This document shows positions 28,693 through 37,626 of a stretch of 64,000 nucleotides of DNA, in pieces. The translations under genes were made by a program, and so were the position numbers. This DNA comes from Methylobacterium sp. (GTDB lineage: Bacteria > Pseudomonadota > Alphaproteobacteria > Rhizobiales > Beijerinckiaceae): the NCBI GenBank assembly GCA_002928875.1, contig PERO01000003.1:186001-250000 (forward strand). The letters run 5' to 3'. Position 1 is the stretch's first letter; every line of letters begins with the position of its first letter. Under the pieces are notes generated by a model. The model was given only the letters and a program-made list of their open reading frames with translations, ran no database searches and was not told the origin of the DNA.

Positions 28693-29129
28693 TTCGACAA
28701 CCCGCCCTCGCCGTCGATCACCACGAGCGTCGCGAGCATCACGGCGATCGATTTCCGCGCGCCGTTCTGGATGGCGAAAGCCTCGCCCATCGCCACATGC
28801 TGGCGCTTGCCCGCCCGGATGACGCGGCCCTCGGCCTCGAAGCGCTCGCCGGCGGCCGGTGCAAGCAGATTGATCTTGAATTCGCTCGTCAACACCGCCT
28901 TGCCCTCGGGCATCAGGGTCAGCGCCGCATAACCGCAGGCGCTGTCGACAATCGAAGTGATCGCGCCGGCATGGCCGAAACCATGCTGCTGGGTGATGGC
29001 TTGCGAGAAGGGCAGGCCGATCACCACTCGGCCGGGGCTCGCATGGTCGAGCGTGGCGCGCAGGGTCTTCATCAGGCCCTGCCGCGCGAAACTGTCCATC
29101 ACGCGGGCGAAAACGGCATCATCGCTCAT
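28689..29129 (-). CDS. PaaI-type hotdog-fold thioesterase
   Basis: The 146-residue single hotdog domain shows the PaaI pattern: QQHGFGHAGAITSIVDSACGYAAL (helix with the catalytic Asp region), then LTSEFKINLLAPA and GRVIRAGKRQHVAMGEAFAI. Members hydrolyse acyl-CoA thioesters, often phenylacetyl or other aromatic acyl-CoA. The specific substrate is not predicted. Start ATG 29129. The upstream frame is out of family. It lies 19 bases downstream of dusA on the same strand, so the two are probably co-transcribed. Confidence 0.87.
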   Translation of the reverse strand: MSDDAVFARVMDSFARQGLMKTLRATLDHASPGRVVIGLPFSQAITQQHGFGHAGAITSIVDSACGYAALTLMPEGKAVLTSEFKINLLAPAAGERFEAEGRVIRAGKRQHVAMGEAFAIQNGARKSIAVMLATLVVIDGEGGLSN

Positions 29130-29148
29130 GCACGCAATCCATTCGGAA

Positions 29149-30156
29149 TCAGGCCGCCGCCGGCTGGCGCCGCAGGAAGCCCAGCGCGTCGGATAGCACA
29201 TGCGCGCCGGCGCCCGGCTTCACCGCTTCCGTGGAGAGATGCCGCCGGAACCCCCGCGCGCCCGGTTGCCCCTGGAACAAACCGAGCAGATGCCGGGTGA
29301 GCGCATGCGGCGAATGCCCCTCGGCCACAAGCCGCTCGAGATAGGGCATGAGCCGATCGAGCGCCCCGTGAAGATCCGCGACCGGCGCATCCTCGCCGAA
29401 CAGCACCGGATCGACCTCGAGCAGCAAAGCGGGATTGTGATAGGCCGCGCGGCCGAGCATCACGCCATCAAGGCCGGGTAGATCATTCTCGGGCGCCAGC
29501 AGCGCCGTCGCTTCGGCGATGGTCGCGATGCCGCCATTGATGGCGATGGGCAGTTGGGGAAGCCGCGCCTTCAGCCGCCGCACGCGGGCATAATCCAGCG
29601 GCGGGATATCGCGGTTTTCCTTGGGCGAGAGGCCCTGCAGCCAGGCCTTGCGCGCATGCACGATCAGCGCATCGCAGCCCGCCGCACGCACGGCATCGGC
29701 CAGCGCATCGAGCGCTTCCTCCGTATCCTGGTCATCGACGCCGAGCCGGCATTTCACCGTGACAGGGATGGACACCGCGCCCTTCATGGCCGCGACGCAC
29801 TCCGCGACCAGTCCCGGCTCGCGCATGAGGCAGGCGCCGAAGCGGCCGTTCTGCACGCGATCCGACGGGCAGCCGCAATTGAGGTTGATCTCGACATAGC
29901 CGAATTCCGCGCCGATTGTCGCGGCCCGCGCCAGTTCCTCCGGGTCGGACCCGCCGAGTTGAAGCGCGACGGGCTGCTCCGCATCCGAGAAGCCGAGCAG
30001 GCGCTGGCGATCGCCATGCAACACCGCGCCGGTGGTGACCATCTCCGTGTAGAGCCGCGCGCGACGGCTCAGGACACGGTGGAAGAACCGGCAATGCCGG
30101 TCCGTCCAATCCATCATCGGTGCGACGGAAAAGCGAATGTCCTCGGGAGCAAGCAT
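29149..30156 (-). CDS. dusA: tRNA-dihydrouridine(20/20a) synthase
   Basis: The 335-residue FMN enzyme reduces U20/U20a in the tRNA D loop with NADPH. The N-terminal APMMDWTDRHCRFF, TEMVTTGAV, QLGGSDPEELA and EINLNCGCPSDRVQNGRFGACLM segments contain the catalytic cysteine, and VTVKCRLGVDDQD and LIVHARKAWLQGLSPKENR are the DusA signature. The DusA length and C-terminal helical domain are complete. ATG 30156 starts the conserved region (LAPEDIRFSVAPM). Divergent from the ALDH gene. Confidence 0.95.
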   Translation of the reverse strand: MLAPEDIRFSVAPMMDWTDRHCRFFHRVLSRRARLYTEMVTTGAVLHGDRQRLLGFSDAEQPVALQLGGSDPEELARAATIGAEFGYVEINLNCGCPSDRVQNGRFGACLMREPGLVAECVAAMKGAVSIPVTVKCRLGVDDQDTEEALDALADAVRAAGCDALIVHARKAWLQGLSPKENRDIPPLDYARVRRLKARLPQLPIAINGGIATIAEATALLAPENDLPGLDGVMLGRAAYHNPALLLEVDPVLFGEDAPVADLHGALDRLMPYLERLVAEGHSPHALTRHLLGLFQGQPGARGFRRHLSTEAVKPGAGAHVLSDALGFLRRQPAAA

Positions 30157-30259
30157 GCGCTCCCATAACGCGAAGCACGCAAAAGGCCAAATCGGCCTCT
30201 TGCAGGCCACGGCGCGCGGCGCGATGGTTGCGGCGAGAACCATCCTTCCGGAGAAGAGC

Positions 30260-31735
30260 ATGAACGCGCCCCCGAACCCGGCTTCGACCCGCATCGCCCG
30301 CTATCGCAACCTGATCGGCGACGCCTGGTCGCCCGCCCGCTCGGGCGAGACCCTGCCGATGGTCGATCCGTCGACCGGCGCGATCTTCGCGGAAATTCCC
30401 GCCTCCGGCGCCGTAGAGATCGACGAGGCCGTGAAGGCGGCCCGCAAGGCGTTCGACGAGGGCCCGTGGGGCCGGATGCCCGCCTTCGAGCGCGGCCGAT
30501 TGCTGATGAAGCTGGCGCAGGCGATTCTCGCGCATGGCGATGAGCTGGCGGCGCTCGAAAGCCGCGATTGCGGCAAGCCCACGCGGCAGGCCCGCGCCGA
30601 TGTGAGCGCCACCGCCCGCTATTTCGAATTCTACGGCGGCGCGGCCGACAAGCTCCATGGCGAGACCATTCCCTATCTCGCCGGCATGACCGTGCTGGCC
30701 CTGCGCGAACCTTTGGGCGTGACGGCGCATATCATCCCCTGGAATTACCCGATGCAGATCTTCGGGCGCAGCGTTGGCGCGAGCCTCGCAGCGGGCAATG
30801 CCTGCGTCGTGAAGCCGGCGGAGGAGGCCTGCCTATCGCTGCTGCGCATCGGTGAACTCGCGCTGGAAGTCGGCTTTCCGCCCGGTGCGCTCAACATCGT
30901 CACTGGCCTCGGCGAAACCGCCGGCGCGGCGCTGACGGCGCATCCCGCGATCGATTTCATCTCGTTCACGGGTTCGCCCGAGGTCGGCACCCTGGTGCAG
31001 CAGGCGGCAGCGAAGAATCACGTCGGCGTGACGCTCGAACTTGGCGGGAAATCGCCGCAGATGCTGTTCGACGATGCCGATCTCGAAGCCGCCCTGCCCT
31101 TCGCGGTCAATGCCATCGTGCAGAATGCGGGGCAGACCTGCTCGGCCTGCTCGCGGCTTCTCGTGCACCGGCCGATCTATGATCGCGTGATGGATCAGCT
31201 CGCCGCGCGCTTCGCCGCGCTGAAGATGGGCCTCGCGGAGACCGATCCCGATTGCGGTCCGCTGATTTCCGCCCGCCAGCAGGGGCGCGTGCGTGACTTC
31301 CTCGGCGAGGCGGATGCGGCAGGGCTGCCGGTGCTCGCCCGCGCCTCTGCGCTGCCCGGCACGCCGGATACCGGCTTCTTCGTGCCCCCCACCCTGCTCG
31401 GGCCCGTGCCGGCGGATGCGCAGATCGCGCGCGAGGAAGTGTTCGGACCCGTGCTCTCCGCCATCCCCTTCGCGGATGAGGCAGAGGCCATCCGGCTCGC
31501 CAACGGCACGGATTACGGGCTCGTCGCGGCGCTCTGGACGCGTGATGGCGGCCGGCAGATGCGCATCGCGCGGGCCATGCGCTGCGGGCAGGTTTTCGTG
31601 AACGGCTTCGGCGCGGGCGGCGGCATCGAACTGCCCTTCGGTGGGGTGAAAAAATCCGGCCACGGGCGCGAGAAGGGCTTCGAGGCGCTCAACGAATTCA
31701 CCGCCACCAAGACCATCGTTCTCAATCATGGATAA
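30260..31735 (+). CDS. Aldehyde dehydrogenase family protein
   Basis: The 491-residue NAD(P)-dependent dehydrogenase has the catalytic cysteine C294 in NAGQTCSACSR and the general base E260 in LELGGKSPQ. The cofactor segment IPWNYPMQIFGR and the terminal GGVKKSGHGREKG are also present. It is similar to betaine-aldehyde or gamma-aminobutyraldehyde-type ALDHs, but substrate choice cannot be read from the sequence. ATG 30260 follows GGAG. The gene overlaps the SDR gene by eight bases, so the pair probably oxidises an alcohol and its aldehyde, or two steps of one degradation route. Confidence 0.92.
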   Translation: MNAPPNPASTRIARYRNLIGDAWSPARSGETLPMVDPSTGAIFAEIPASGAVEIDEAVKAARKAFDEGPWGRMPAFERGRLLMKLAQAILAHGDELAALESRDCGKPTRQARADVSATARYFEFYGGAADKLHGETIPYLAGMTVLALREPLGVTAHIIPWNYPMQIFGRSVGASLAAGNACVVKPAEEACLSLLRIGELALEVGFPPGALNIVTGLGETAGAALTAHPAIDFISFTGSPEVGTLVQQAAAKNHVGVTLELGGKSPQMLFDDADLEAALPFAVNAIVQNAGQTCSACSRLLVHRPIYDRVMDQLAARFAALKMGLAETDPDCGPLISARQQGRVRDFLGEADAAGLPVLARASALPGTPDTGFFVPPTLLGPVPADAQIAREEVFGPVLSAIPFADEAEAIRLANGTDYGLVAALWTRDGGRQMRIARAMRCGQVFVNGFGAGGGIELPFGGVKKSGHGREKGFEALNEFTATKTIVLNHG

Positions 31736-32486
31736 GCCGATGCGCCTGAAGGATAAAGTCATTCTCGTCACCGGCGCGGCGCAGGGCTTCGGCGAGGGGA
31801 TCGCGCGGCTCTTCGCGAGCGAGGGCGCTCGGATCATCGCCTGCGATCTCAATCGCGATGGGGCGGAGAAGCTCGCAGCGGAACTCGGCAACGGTGCCAT
31901 CGGCCTCGGCGGCGACGTTTCCAGAGTGGCGGATGCGCAAGCCGCGGTCGATGCGGCCGTGACGGCCTTCGGGCGGCTCGATTGCGTCGTGAACAATGCC
32001 GGCACCACGCATCGCAACAAGCCGCTGACCGAGGTGACGGAAGAGGAATTCGACCGGATCTACGCGGTGAACGTGAAATCGCTCTACACCTTCGCGCGCG
32101 CCGCCGTGCCGGTGATGGCGAAGCAGGGCGGCGGCAATTTCGTTAATATCGGCTCGACGGCGGGCCTGCGCCCCCGCCCCGGCCTCACCTGGTACAACGG
32201 CACGAAGGGTGCGGTGCACCTCATCTCGAAGAGCATGGCTGTGGAACTCGCGCCGCAGAAGATCCGCGTGAACGTCATCGCGCCGGTCGCGGGCGAAACG
32301 CCGCTGCTCCAGACCTTCATGGGCGAGGACACGCCGGAGATCCGCGCGCGGTTCAAGAGCGTTATCCCGCTGGGGCGTTTCTCGACGCCGCTGGATATCG
32401 CGAAGGCAGCCCTGTTTCTTGCCTCGGATGATGCGGAATTCATCACCGGCACGGTGCTGGAGGTCGATGGCGGGCGCTGCATCTAG
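31728..32486 (+). CDS. Short-chain dehydrogenase/reductase
   Basis: The 252-residue classical SDR has TGAAQGFGEGIA (cofactor glycine motif, about 15-26), NNAG at 89-92, catalytic S143, Y156 and K160 (YNGTK), and a usual C-terminus ending TGTVLEVDGGRCI. D40 at the end of the second strand (IIACDLN) suggests NAD preference. ATG 31728 overlaps the ALDH gene. ATG 31740 (four codons later) is an equally good start, as the conserved part begins there. No terminator is obvious downstream; only an imperfect stem-loop without a T run near 32487-32517. Confidence 0.92.
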   Translation: MDKPMRLKDKVILVTGAAQGFGEGIARLFASEGARIIACDLNRDGAEKLAAELGNGAIGLGGDVSRVADAQAAVDAAVTAFGRLDCVVNNAGTTHRNKPLTEVTEEEFDRIYAVNVKSLYTFARAAVPVMAKQGGGNFVNIGSTAGLRPRPGLTWYNGTKGAVHLISKSMAVELAPQKIRVNVIAPVAGETPLLQTFMGEDTPEIRARFKSVIPLGRFSTPLDIAKAALFLASDDAEFITGTVLEVDGGRCI

Positions 32487-32520
32487 AGCGGCTTCCGGTC
32501 TGCCGGATCGGCTCTGGATG

Positions 32521-33315
32521 TCAGGTCACGAGCTTCGGCATCGCGGCGATCAATGCGCGCGTATAGGGGTGGGCGGGCGCGGTGAAGACCCGCTCGGTCT
32601 CGCCCTCCTCCACCACGACACCGTGCTGCATCACCATCATGCGATCCGAGAGGTAGCGCACGATGCCGAGATCGTGGCTGATGAACACCATGGCGAGGCC
32701 GAATTCCGCCTTGAGATCGCTGAGCAGGTTCAGGATCTGCGCCTGGATCGAGACGTCGAGCGCCGAAGCCGGTTCATCCGCCACGAGAATGCGCGGCCTC
32801 GTGACGAGCGCCCGGGCGATCGCGATGCGCTGGCGCTGGCCGCCGGAAAACTGGTGCGGATAGCGGGTGAGCACATCGGCATTGAGCCCCACCCGCTCCA
32901 GCATGCTCGCCACCCGCGCCCGCCGCTCCGCCGAGGCGAGATCCGGCTCGGCGACATCCAGCGGCTCGGCCACCGTGTCGAGGATGCGCATGCGCGGATC
33001 GAGCGAACCATAGGGGTCCTGGAAGACCATCTGGATGCCGTGCCGCCGCGCGCGCAACTGCCGGGGCGACAGGGCGGTGACATCCTCGCCCTGCCAGAGA
33101 ACCGCCCCGGAATCCGGCTTCTCCAGTGCCATCAGCAGCCGCGCGACGGTTGATTTGCCGGAGCCGCTCTCGCCGACGATGCCGAGCGTCTCGCCGGCTG
33201 CCACGGCCAGGGAGACATCCTTGACCGCCTCGATCCGCGCGCGGCGCTCCAGCCACGATGCGCGCGGCAAGATGTAGGATTTTTCGAGCGCGCGCGCTTC
33301 CAGCACGGGAATCAT
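32521..33315 (-). CDS. Peptide-type ABC transporter ATP-binding protein (DppF/OppF-like)
   Basis: This 264-residue ATPase has Walker [11 protein letters not shown]-loop QMVFQDPYGSLDPRM, signature FSGGQRQR, Walker B ILVADEPASALDVS and the switch histidine in FISHDLGIVRYL. The oligopeptide C-terminal extension is short (PAHPYTRAL, then 10 residues), and the cysteine-containing tail of many DppF proteins is missing. Start: ATG 33315 overlaps the stop of the DppD-like gene (ATGA). It is the last gene of a minus-strand transporter operon. Confidence 0.92.
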   Translation of the reverse strand: MIPVLEARALEKSYILPRASWLERRARIEAVKDVSLAVAAGETLGIVGESGSGKSTVARLLMALEKPDSGAVLWQGEDVTALSPRQLRARRHGIQMVFQDPYGSLDPRMRILDTVAEPLDVAEPDLASAERRARVASMLERVGLNADVLTRYPHQFSGGQRQRIAIARALVTRPRILVADEPASALDVSIQAQILNLLSDLKAEFGLAMVFISHDLGIVRYLSDRMMVMQHGVVVEEGETERVFTAPAHPYTRALIAAMPKLVT

Positions 33316-34253
33316 GCGCGCCTCCCCGGGTGGAAACACCAGGCATGGGTATGCGCGAGGGTGAGCGGCGGCGGTCGCATCCGGCACTCGGAATCGCCGC
33401 GCGGGCATCGGCCGTAAAACGGGCAGCCCGGCGCGAGTTGATGCGCGGGCGGCACGAAACCGGGGATCGGCTGAAGCCGCGTGCCGCGCGTCCGGCCATG
33501 CGGCAAGGCGGCGAGCAGGCCTTGCGTGTAGGGGTGCCTCGGTTCGCGCAGCAAGGCGAGCGTGTCGCCCGTTTCCATCGCCGCCCCGCCATAGAGCACG
33601 AGCGTATGCCGCGCGACCTTGGCGATGACCGCGAGATCATGACTGATGAACAGGGTCCCCATCCCCTCCTGCAGGCGCAGATCCTGCAAGAGATCGAGGA
33701 TTTCGCTCTGCACGGTGACATCAAGCGCGGAGGTGGGTTCATCCGCGATCAGCAGGCCCGGCTTGCAGGCCATCGCCATGGCAATCATCACGCGCTGGCG
33801 CTGCCCGCCGGACAATTCGTGCGGGTAGGAATGCATCCGGCGGTGCGGTTCATCGATGCCGACGCGCTCGAGCAACCGTTCGGCCTCGCGCAAGGCCTCG
33901 GACTGGTTCATCAGCCCGTGCAGCACCAGCGTCTCGGCGACCTGCTGGCCGATACGATGCACGGGGTTGAGGGCGGTCATCGGCTCCTGGAAGATCATGC
34001 CGATATGCCGCCCGCGATAGGTGCAGAGGCGGGCATCGTCGAGCGCCAGCAGGTTCTCGCCTTCGAACATCACCCGCCCGCTGGCCTTCATGCCCTTCGG
34101 CAGCAGGCCCATGATGGCGAGCGCCGCCATGGATTTGCCCGATCCGCTTTCCCCCACGAGGCCGAGCGCCTCGCCGCGATCGATGGAGAAGGAGAGATCG
34201 CGCAGGATCGGCAGGTCGCGGAAGGTGATGCGCAGATGCTCGACCGAGAGCAT
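33312..34253 (-). CDS. Peptide-type ABC transporter ATP-binding protein (DppD/OppD-like)
   Basis: The 313-residue ATPase has Walker [26 protein letters not shown], signature LSGGQRQRV, Walker [15 protein letters not shown], and a switch histidine. The C-terminal oligo_HPY domain includes [13 protein letters not shown], then [15 protein letters not shown], the cysteine cluster seen in DppD/OppD. It works as a heterodimer with the following gene product. It begins three bases after the DppC-like gene stop and overlaps the next start. Confidence 0.93.
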   Translation of the reverse strand: MLSVEHLRITFRDLPILRDLSFSIDRGEALGLVGESGSGKSMAALAIMGLLPKGMKASGRVMFEGENLLALDDARLCTYRGRHIGMIFQEPMTALNPVHRIGQQVAETLVLHGLMNQSEALREAERLLERVGIDEPHRRMHSYPHELSGGQRQRVMIAMAMACKPGLLIADEPTSALDVTVQSEILDLLQDLRLQEGMGTLFISHDLAVIAKVARHTLVLYGGAAMETGDTLALLREPRHPYTQGLLAALPHGRTRGTRLQPIPGFVPPAHQLAPGCPFYGRCPRGDSECRMRPPPLTLAHTHAWCFHPGRRA

Positions 34254-34256
34254 GGC

Positions 34257-35084
34257 TCAGCGCTCCAGCGATTTCGGGTCGAGCACGTCGCGCAGACCGT
34301 CGCCCAGCATGTTGAAGCCCAGAACGGCAAGCGCGATCGCCGCCCCCGGAAACAATGCCAGCGTGGGCGCCTGGGCGAGGAAGGTCTGGCTGTCGTTCAG
34401 CATCCGCCCCCAGGAGGGGTTTGGCGGCTGCGTGCCGATCCCGAGATAGGAGAGCCCGGCTTCCGCGAGGATCGCCAGCGCGAATTGCACGCTGGCCTGC
34501 ACGATGAGGATGCCGGTGATGTTCGGCAGAACGTGACGGGCAAGGATGCCCGGCGTCGAGCGCCCGGCGGCACGCGCGGCGCGGATGTAATCCCGCGCCA
34601 TCACCTGCAAGGCCGCGCCACGCGCGATGCGGGCGAAAACCGGAATGTTGAAAATCCCGATCGCGATGATGGCATTCACGAGGCCCGGCCCGAGGAATGT
34701 GAGGATCAGGATCGCCGTCAGCACGGCAGGAAAGGCGAAGGTGAAATCGCAGACGCGCATGATGCCCTCGTCGAGAAGGCTCCCCTCGCCCGTCGCCGCG
34801 ACCATGCCGAGCGCGACACCGATCGACAGGCCAATGCCCACGGCCACGATGCCGACGAGCAGCGCATTGCGCGCGCCGAGGATCAGCATCGAGAAGACAT
34901 CGCGGCCGAACTGATCGGTGCCCAGCCAGTTCGTGGCGGATGGCGGCCGCAGGCGGGCGGAAATCCGGATCGCGGTGGGATCGTGGGGGGTCCAGAAGAC
35001 CGCGAGGATCGCGATCAGCAGCACCATCAGCGTGATTGCCAGCCCGACCACGAAACTGGGATGGCGGAGAGCCCGGTGGATCAT
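34257..35084 (-). CDS. Peptide-type ABC transporter permease (DppC/OppC-like)
   Basis: The 275-residue permease has an N-terminal anchor helix, the OppC_N segment PSATNWLGTDQFGRDVFSML, five further helices, and an EAA loop RAARAAGRSTPGILARHVLPN. The conserved AEAGLSYLGIGTQPPNPSWG near the C-terminus is diagnostic. ATG 35084 overlaps the end of the DppB-like gene. The frame extends upstream only into that gene's shadow. Confidence 0.93.
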   Translation of the reverse strand: MIHRALRHPSFVVGLAITLMVLLIAILAVFWTPHDPTAIRISARLRPPSATNWLGTDQFGRDVFSMLILGARNALLVGIVAVGIGLSIGVALGMVAATGEGSLLDEGIMRVCDFTFAFPAVLTAILILTFLGPGLVNAIIAIGIFNIPVFARIARGAALQVMARDYIRAARAAGRSTPGILARHVLPNITGILIVQASVQFALAILAEAGLSYLGIGTQPPNPSWGRMLNDSQTFLAQAPTLALFPGAAIALAVLGFNMLGDGLRDVLDPKSLER

Positions 35085-36040
35085 CGGCCCACCCCGCGAC
35101 CAAAGCGCAGGCGCGGATCGATCAGGCCATAGGTCATGTCGACGATCGCATTCACGACCATGACGCAACCGACATAGATCATCACGAGGCTCTTCACCGT
35201 CACGAGATCGTGCCCGCCCACCGACTGGAAGATCAGGCGGCCGAGACCGGGCAACGCGAAGACATTCTCGATGATGATCGTGCCGGTGACCAGGAAGGAG
35301 AATTGCAGCGCCATCATGGTGACGACCGGCACCATGGCGTTGCGCAGCACATGCCGGCGCAAGGTCTGCGCCGCCGTCAGGCCCTTCGCGCGGGCGGTGC
35401 GGACGAAATCCTCCCCCAGGGCTTCAAGCACGGCCGTGCGCGTGAGCCTTGCGAGCACCGCCGCCTGCGGCAGGGCGAGCGCCAGCGCCGGCAGGAACAG
35501 GGCCTGCAGACCGTCGAGCAACCCGCTCTCCCAGCCCGGAAAACCGCCGGCGGGAAACCAGCCGAGACCGATGGCGAAAACCAGCACCATGAGGATGCCG
35601 AACCAGAAATTCGGAATGGCGAGCCCGACCTGCGCGCCGGCCATCAGCAGGGAATCGACCGCGCTGTTGGCCCGGCTGGCCGCCAGCGCGCCGAGCGTGA
35701 TCCCGATGCTCGAGGCGAAGAGGCTCGCGAGCAAAGCCAGCGGCGCCGTGACCTGCAGCCGCTCGGCGATCAGGCCCGCCACCGGCACGCGATAGGCGTA
35801 GGACACGCCGAGATTGCCCGTGAAGAACCCGCCGATCCAGGCGAGGAACCGCACGAGCATCGGCGCGTCGAGCCCCAGTTCCGCCCGCAGGGCCGCCACG
35901 GTTTCGGGCGTGGCCGTCAGCCCCAGCATCACCGCGGCCGGATCACCCGGCAGCACCTCCGTCACACCGAAGATGACAAGCGCCGCCACGGCGAGCGTGG
36001 TGAGAAGCGTCACCAGCCGGCGGGCGAGAAAGGCGATCAT
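35081..36040 (-). CDS. Peptide-type ABC transporter permease (DppB/OppB-like)
   Basis: The 319-residue permease has about six helices: an N-terminal RRLVTLLTTLAVAALVIFG helix, LGLDAPMLVRFLAWIGGFFTGNLGVSY, and the EAA loop VRTARAKGLTAAQTLRRHVLRNA. ATG 36040 (MIAFLARR) gives the typical N-terminus. A TTG six codons upstream (36058) is also possible because GAGG sits directly before it. The gene lies about 30 bases after the binding-protein stop and overlaps the next gene by four bases. Confidence 0.92.
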   Translation of the reverse strand: MIAFLARRLVTLLTTLAVAALVIFGVTEVLPGDPAAVMLGLTATPETVAALRAELGLDAPMLVRFLAWIGGFFTGNLGVSYAYRVPVAGLIAERLQVTAPLALLASLFASSIGITLGALAASRANSAVDSLLMAGAQVGLAIPNFWFGILMVLVFAIGLGWFPAGGFPGWESGLLDGLQALFLPALALALPQAAVLARLTRTAVLEALGEDFVRTARAKGLTAAQTLRRHVLRNAMVPVVTMMALQFSFLVTGTIIIENVFALPGLGRLIFQSVGGHDLVTVKSLVMIYVGCVMVVNAIVDMTYGLIDPRLRFGRGVGR

Positions 36041-36070
36041 GGCGGATTGCTGCAGCAAAGCCTCAGGGCG

Positions 36071-37567
36071 TCACTCCCAGCTCAACTGGCCGAGCGGATT
36101 GGCCGGCACGGGCCAGTTGCTCCACATCCCCTTGAGGCCCGCCCGGCTGACCGTGATCTTCGGCAGCATGAACAGGTAGACATTGGCGAAATCGGCCGTG
36201 ATGCGCCGCTGCGCGTCCCGATAGGCGGTGAAGCGTTCGGCCTCGGTCTTCGCCGATTTCGTGCGCGCCACCGCGTCCTTCACCGCCTCGGAGGCATAGC
36301 CGAAATAATAGCCGTCACGGGCATAGATGTTGATGTCGAGCGGCTCGACATGCGCCACGATGGTCAGGTCGTAATCGCGCTGGCGATAGACGCGCTCCAG
36401 CCATTGCGCCCATTGCACCGGCTCGATGGAGACCTTGATGCCGATCTGCCCGAGCATGGCCGCGACGATCTCGCCGCCGCGCTGGGCATAGGCCGGCGGC
36501 GGCAGGCGCAAGGTGGCGGAGAAACCATTGGGAAAGCCCGCTTCCGCCAGCAGTTTCCTCGCCGCAGCCGGATCGTATTTCACCGCGCCGGTGAGATCGA
36601 CATAAGCGGGATGGTTCGGCGAGAAATGCGTGCCGATCAACGTGCCGAAACCGGAAATCGCGCCCTCATTCACCTGCGCGCGGTCGATCGCCATGGAAAT
36701 CGCCTCGCGCACCTTCGGATTGTTGAAGGGCGCCTTGCCGTTGTTCATCGCCACGATCGTCTCGCCTTCCGTGCGCCCGATGGTGACGCGCAGGTTCGGG
36801 TTGGCGCGCAGTTGCGGCACGGCTTCCGGGGCGCTGAGATTGGTGTGGGCATCGCAATCGCCGGCCGTGAGAGCCGCCACCTGCGCCTGCGGGTCGGAGA
36901 TGAAGCGGAAGGTCGCATTCGCGATGGCCGGCTTCTTGCCCCAGTAATTGTCGTTGCGCTTCAGCAGCAGGCGGTCACCGCGGTTCCAGCGCACGAACTG
37001 GTAGGGCCCGGTGCCCACGGGCTCCGTGCCGGCCTTGTCGGCCGATTTCGCCGAGAAGATCGTGGCATCCGCCCAGGCGAGGCCGTCGACGAAATCGCCT
37101 ACCGCGCTTTTCAGCGTGATGACGACTGTCCGCGCATCGCGCGCCTCGATGCCGGCGATCGGCGCGAAGATCCATTTCTGGCTGTTTTTCGAATCCGGGG
37201 CCATGGCCCGCTCGAACGAGAATTTCACGTCGTCCGCCGTGAGCGGCGTGCCGTCATGGAAGGTGACGCCCGCACGCAGGGTGATGGTGTGCGTGAGCCC
37301 GTCGGCGCTCGAATCGATCTTCTCCGCGAGGCGCGGCTCGATGCGCCCCTCGCCGTTGAAGGCGAGCAGGGTCTCGAAGATGTTGTCGTAGGTGACTTCG
37401 CGGATCGCCGCCGCCGCACCGCCCGTGGGATCGAGGATCGGCGGCTCGAGCGTCTGGCAGACCACCACCGAATCCTTCGGGGTCTGCGCCGAAGCCGAAA
37501 CCGGAATGGAAAGAGCCATGGCCGCAAGCCCCACGGACAAGGCCACCCGGCGGGACACAGGTTGCAT
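36071..37567 (-). CDS. ABC transporter substrate-binding protein, family 5 (peptide/nickel type)
   Basis: The 498-residue periplasmic protein has a signal peptide (to about residue 28, VSASAQT). Family 5 hallmarks: an N-terminal P-P-I-L-D-P, an EPRLAEK and FHDGTPLTADDVKFSFERA block, GTGPYQFVRWNRGDRLLLKRNDNYWG and AISMAIDRAQV. Substrates in this family include peptides, glutathione, opines and sugars, and here an M20 peptidase gene upstream suggests a peptide-like or N-acyl compound. ATG 37567 has GAGGGAGA upstream. Confidence 0.93.
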   Translation of the reverse strand: MQPVSRRVALSVGLAAMALSIPVSASAQTPKDSVVVCQTLEPPILDPTGGAAAAIREVTYDNIFETLLAFNGEGRIEPRLAEKIDSSADGLTHTITLRAGVTFHDGTPLTADDVKFSFERAMAPDSKNSQKWIFAPIAGIEARDARTVVITLKSAVGDFVDGLAWADATIFSAKSADKAGTEPVGTGPYQFVRWNRGDRLLLKRNDNYWGKKPAIANATFRFISDPQAQVAALTAGDCDAHTNLSAPEAVPQLRANPNLRVTIGRTEGETIVAMNNGKAPFNNPKVREAISMAIDRAQVNEGAISGFGTLIGTHFSPNHPAYVDLTGAVKYDPAAARKLLAEAGFPNGFSATLRLPPPAYAQRGGEIVAAMLGQIGIKVSIEPVQWAQWLERVYRQRDYDLTIVAHVEPLDINIYARDGYYFGYASEAVKDAVARTKSAKTEAERFTAYRDAQRRITADFANVYLFMLPKITVSRAGLKGMWSNWPVPANPLGQLSWE

Positions 37568-37626
37568 GCGGGTTCTCCCTCTCGTCGTTTTGCATTCCCG
37601 TTGAATGCGACTGATGCACTTTGCGG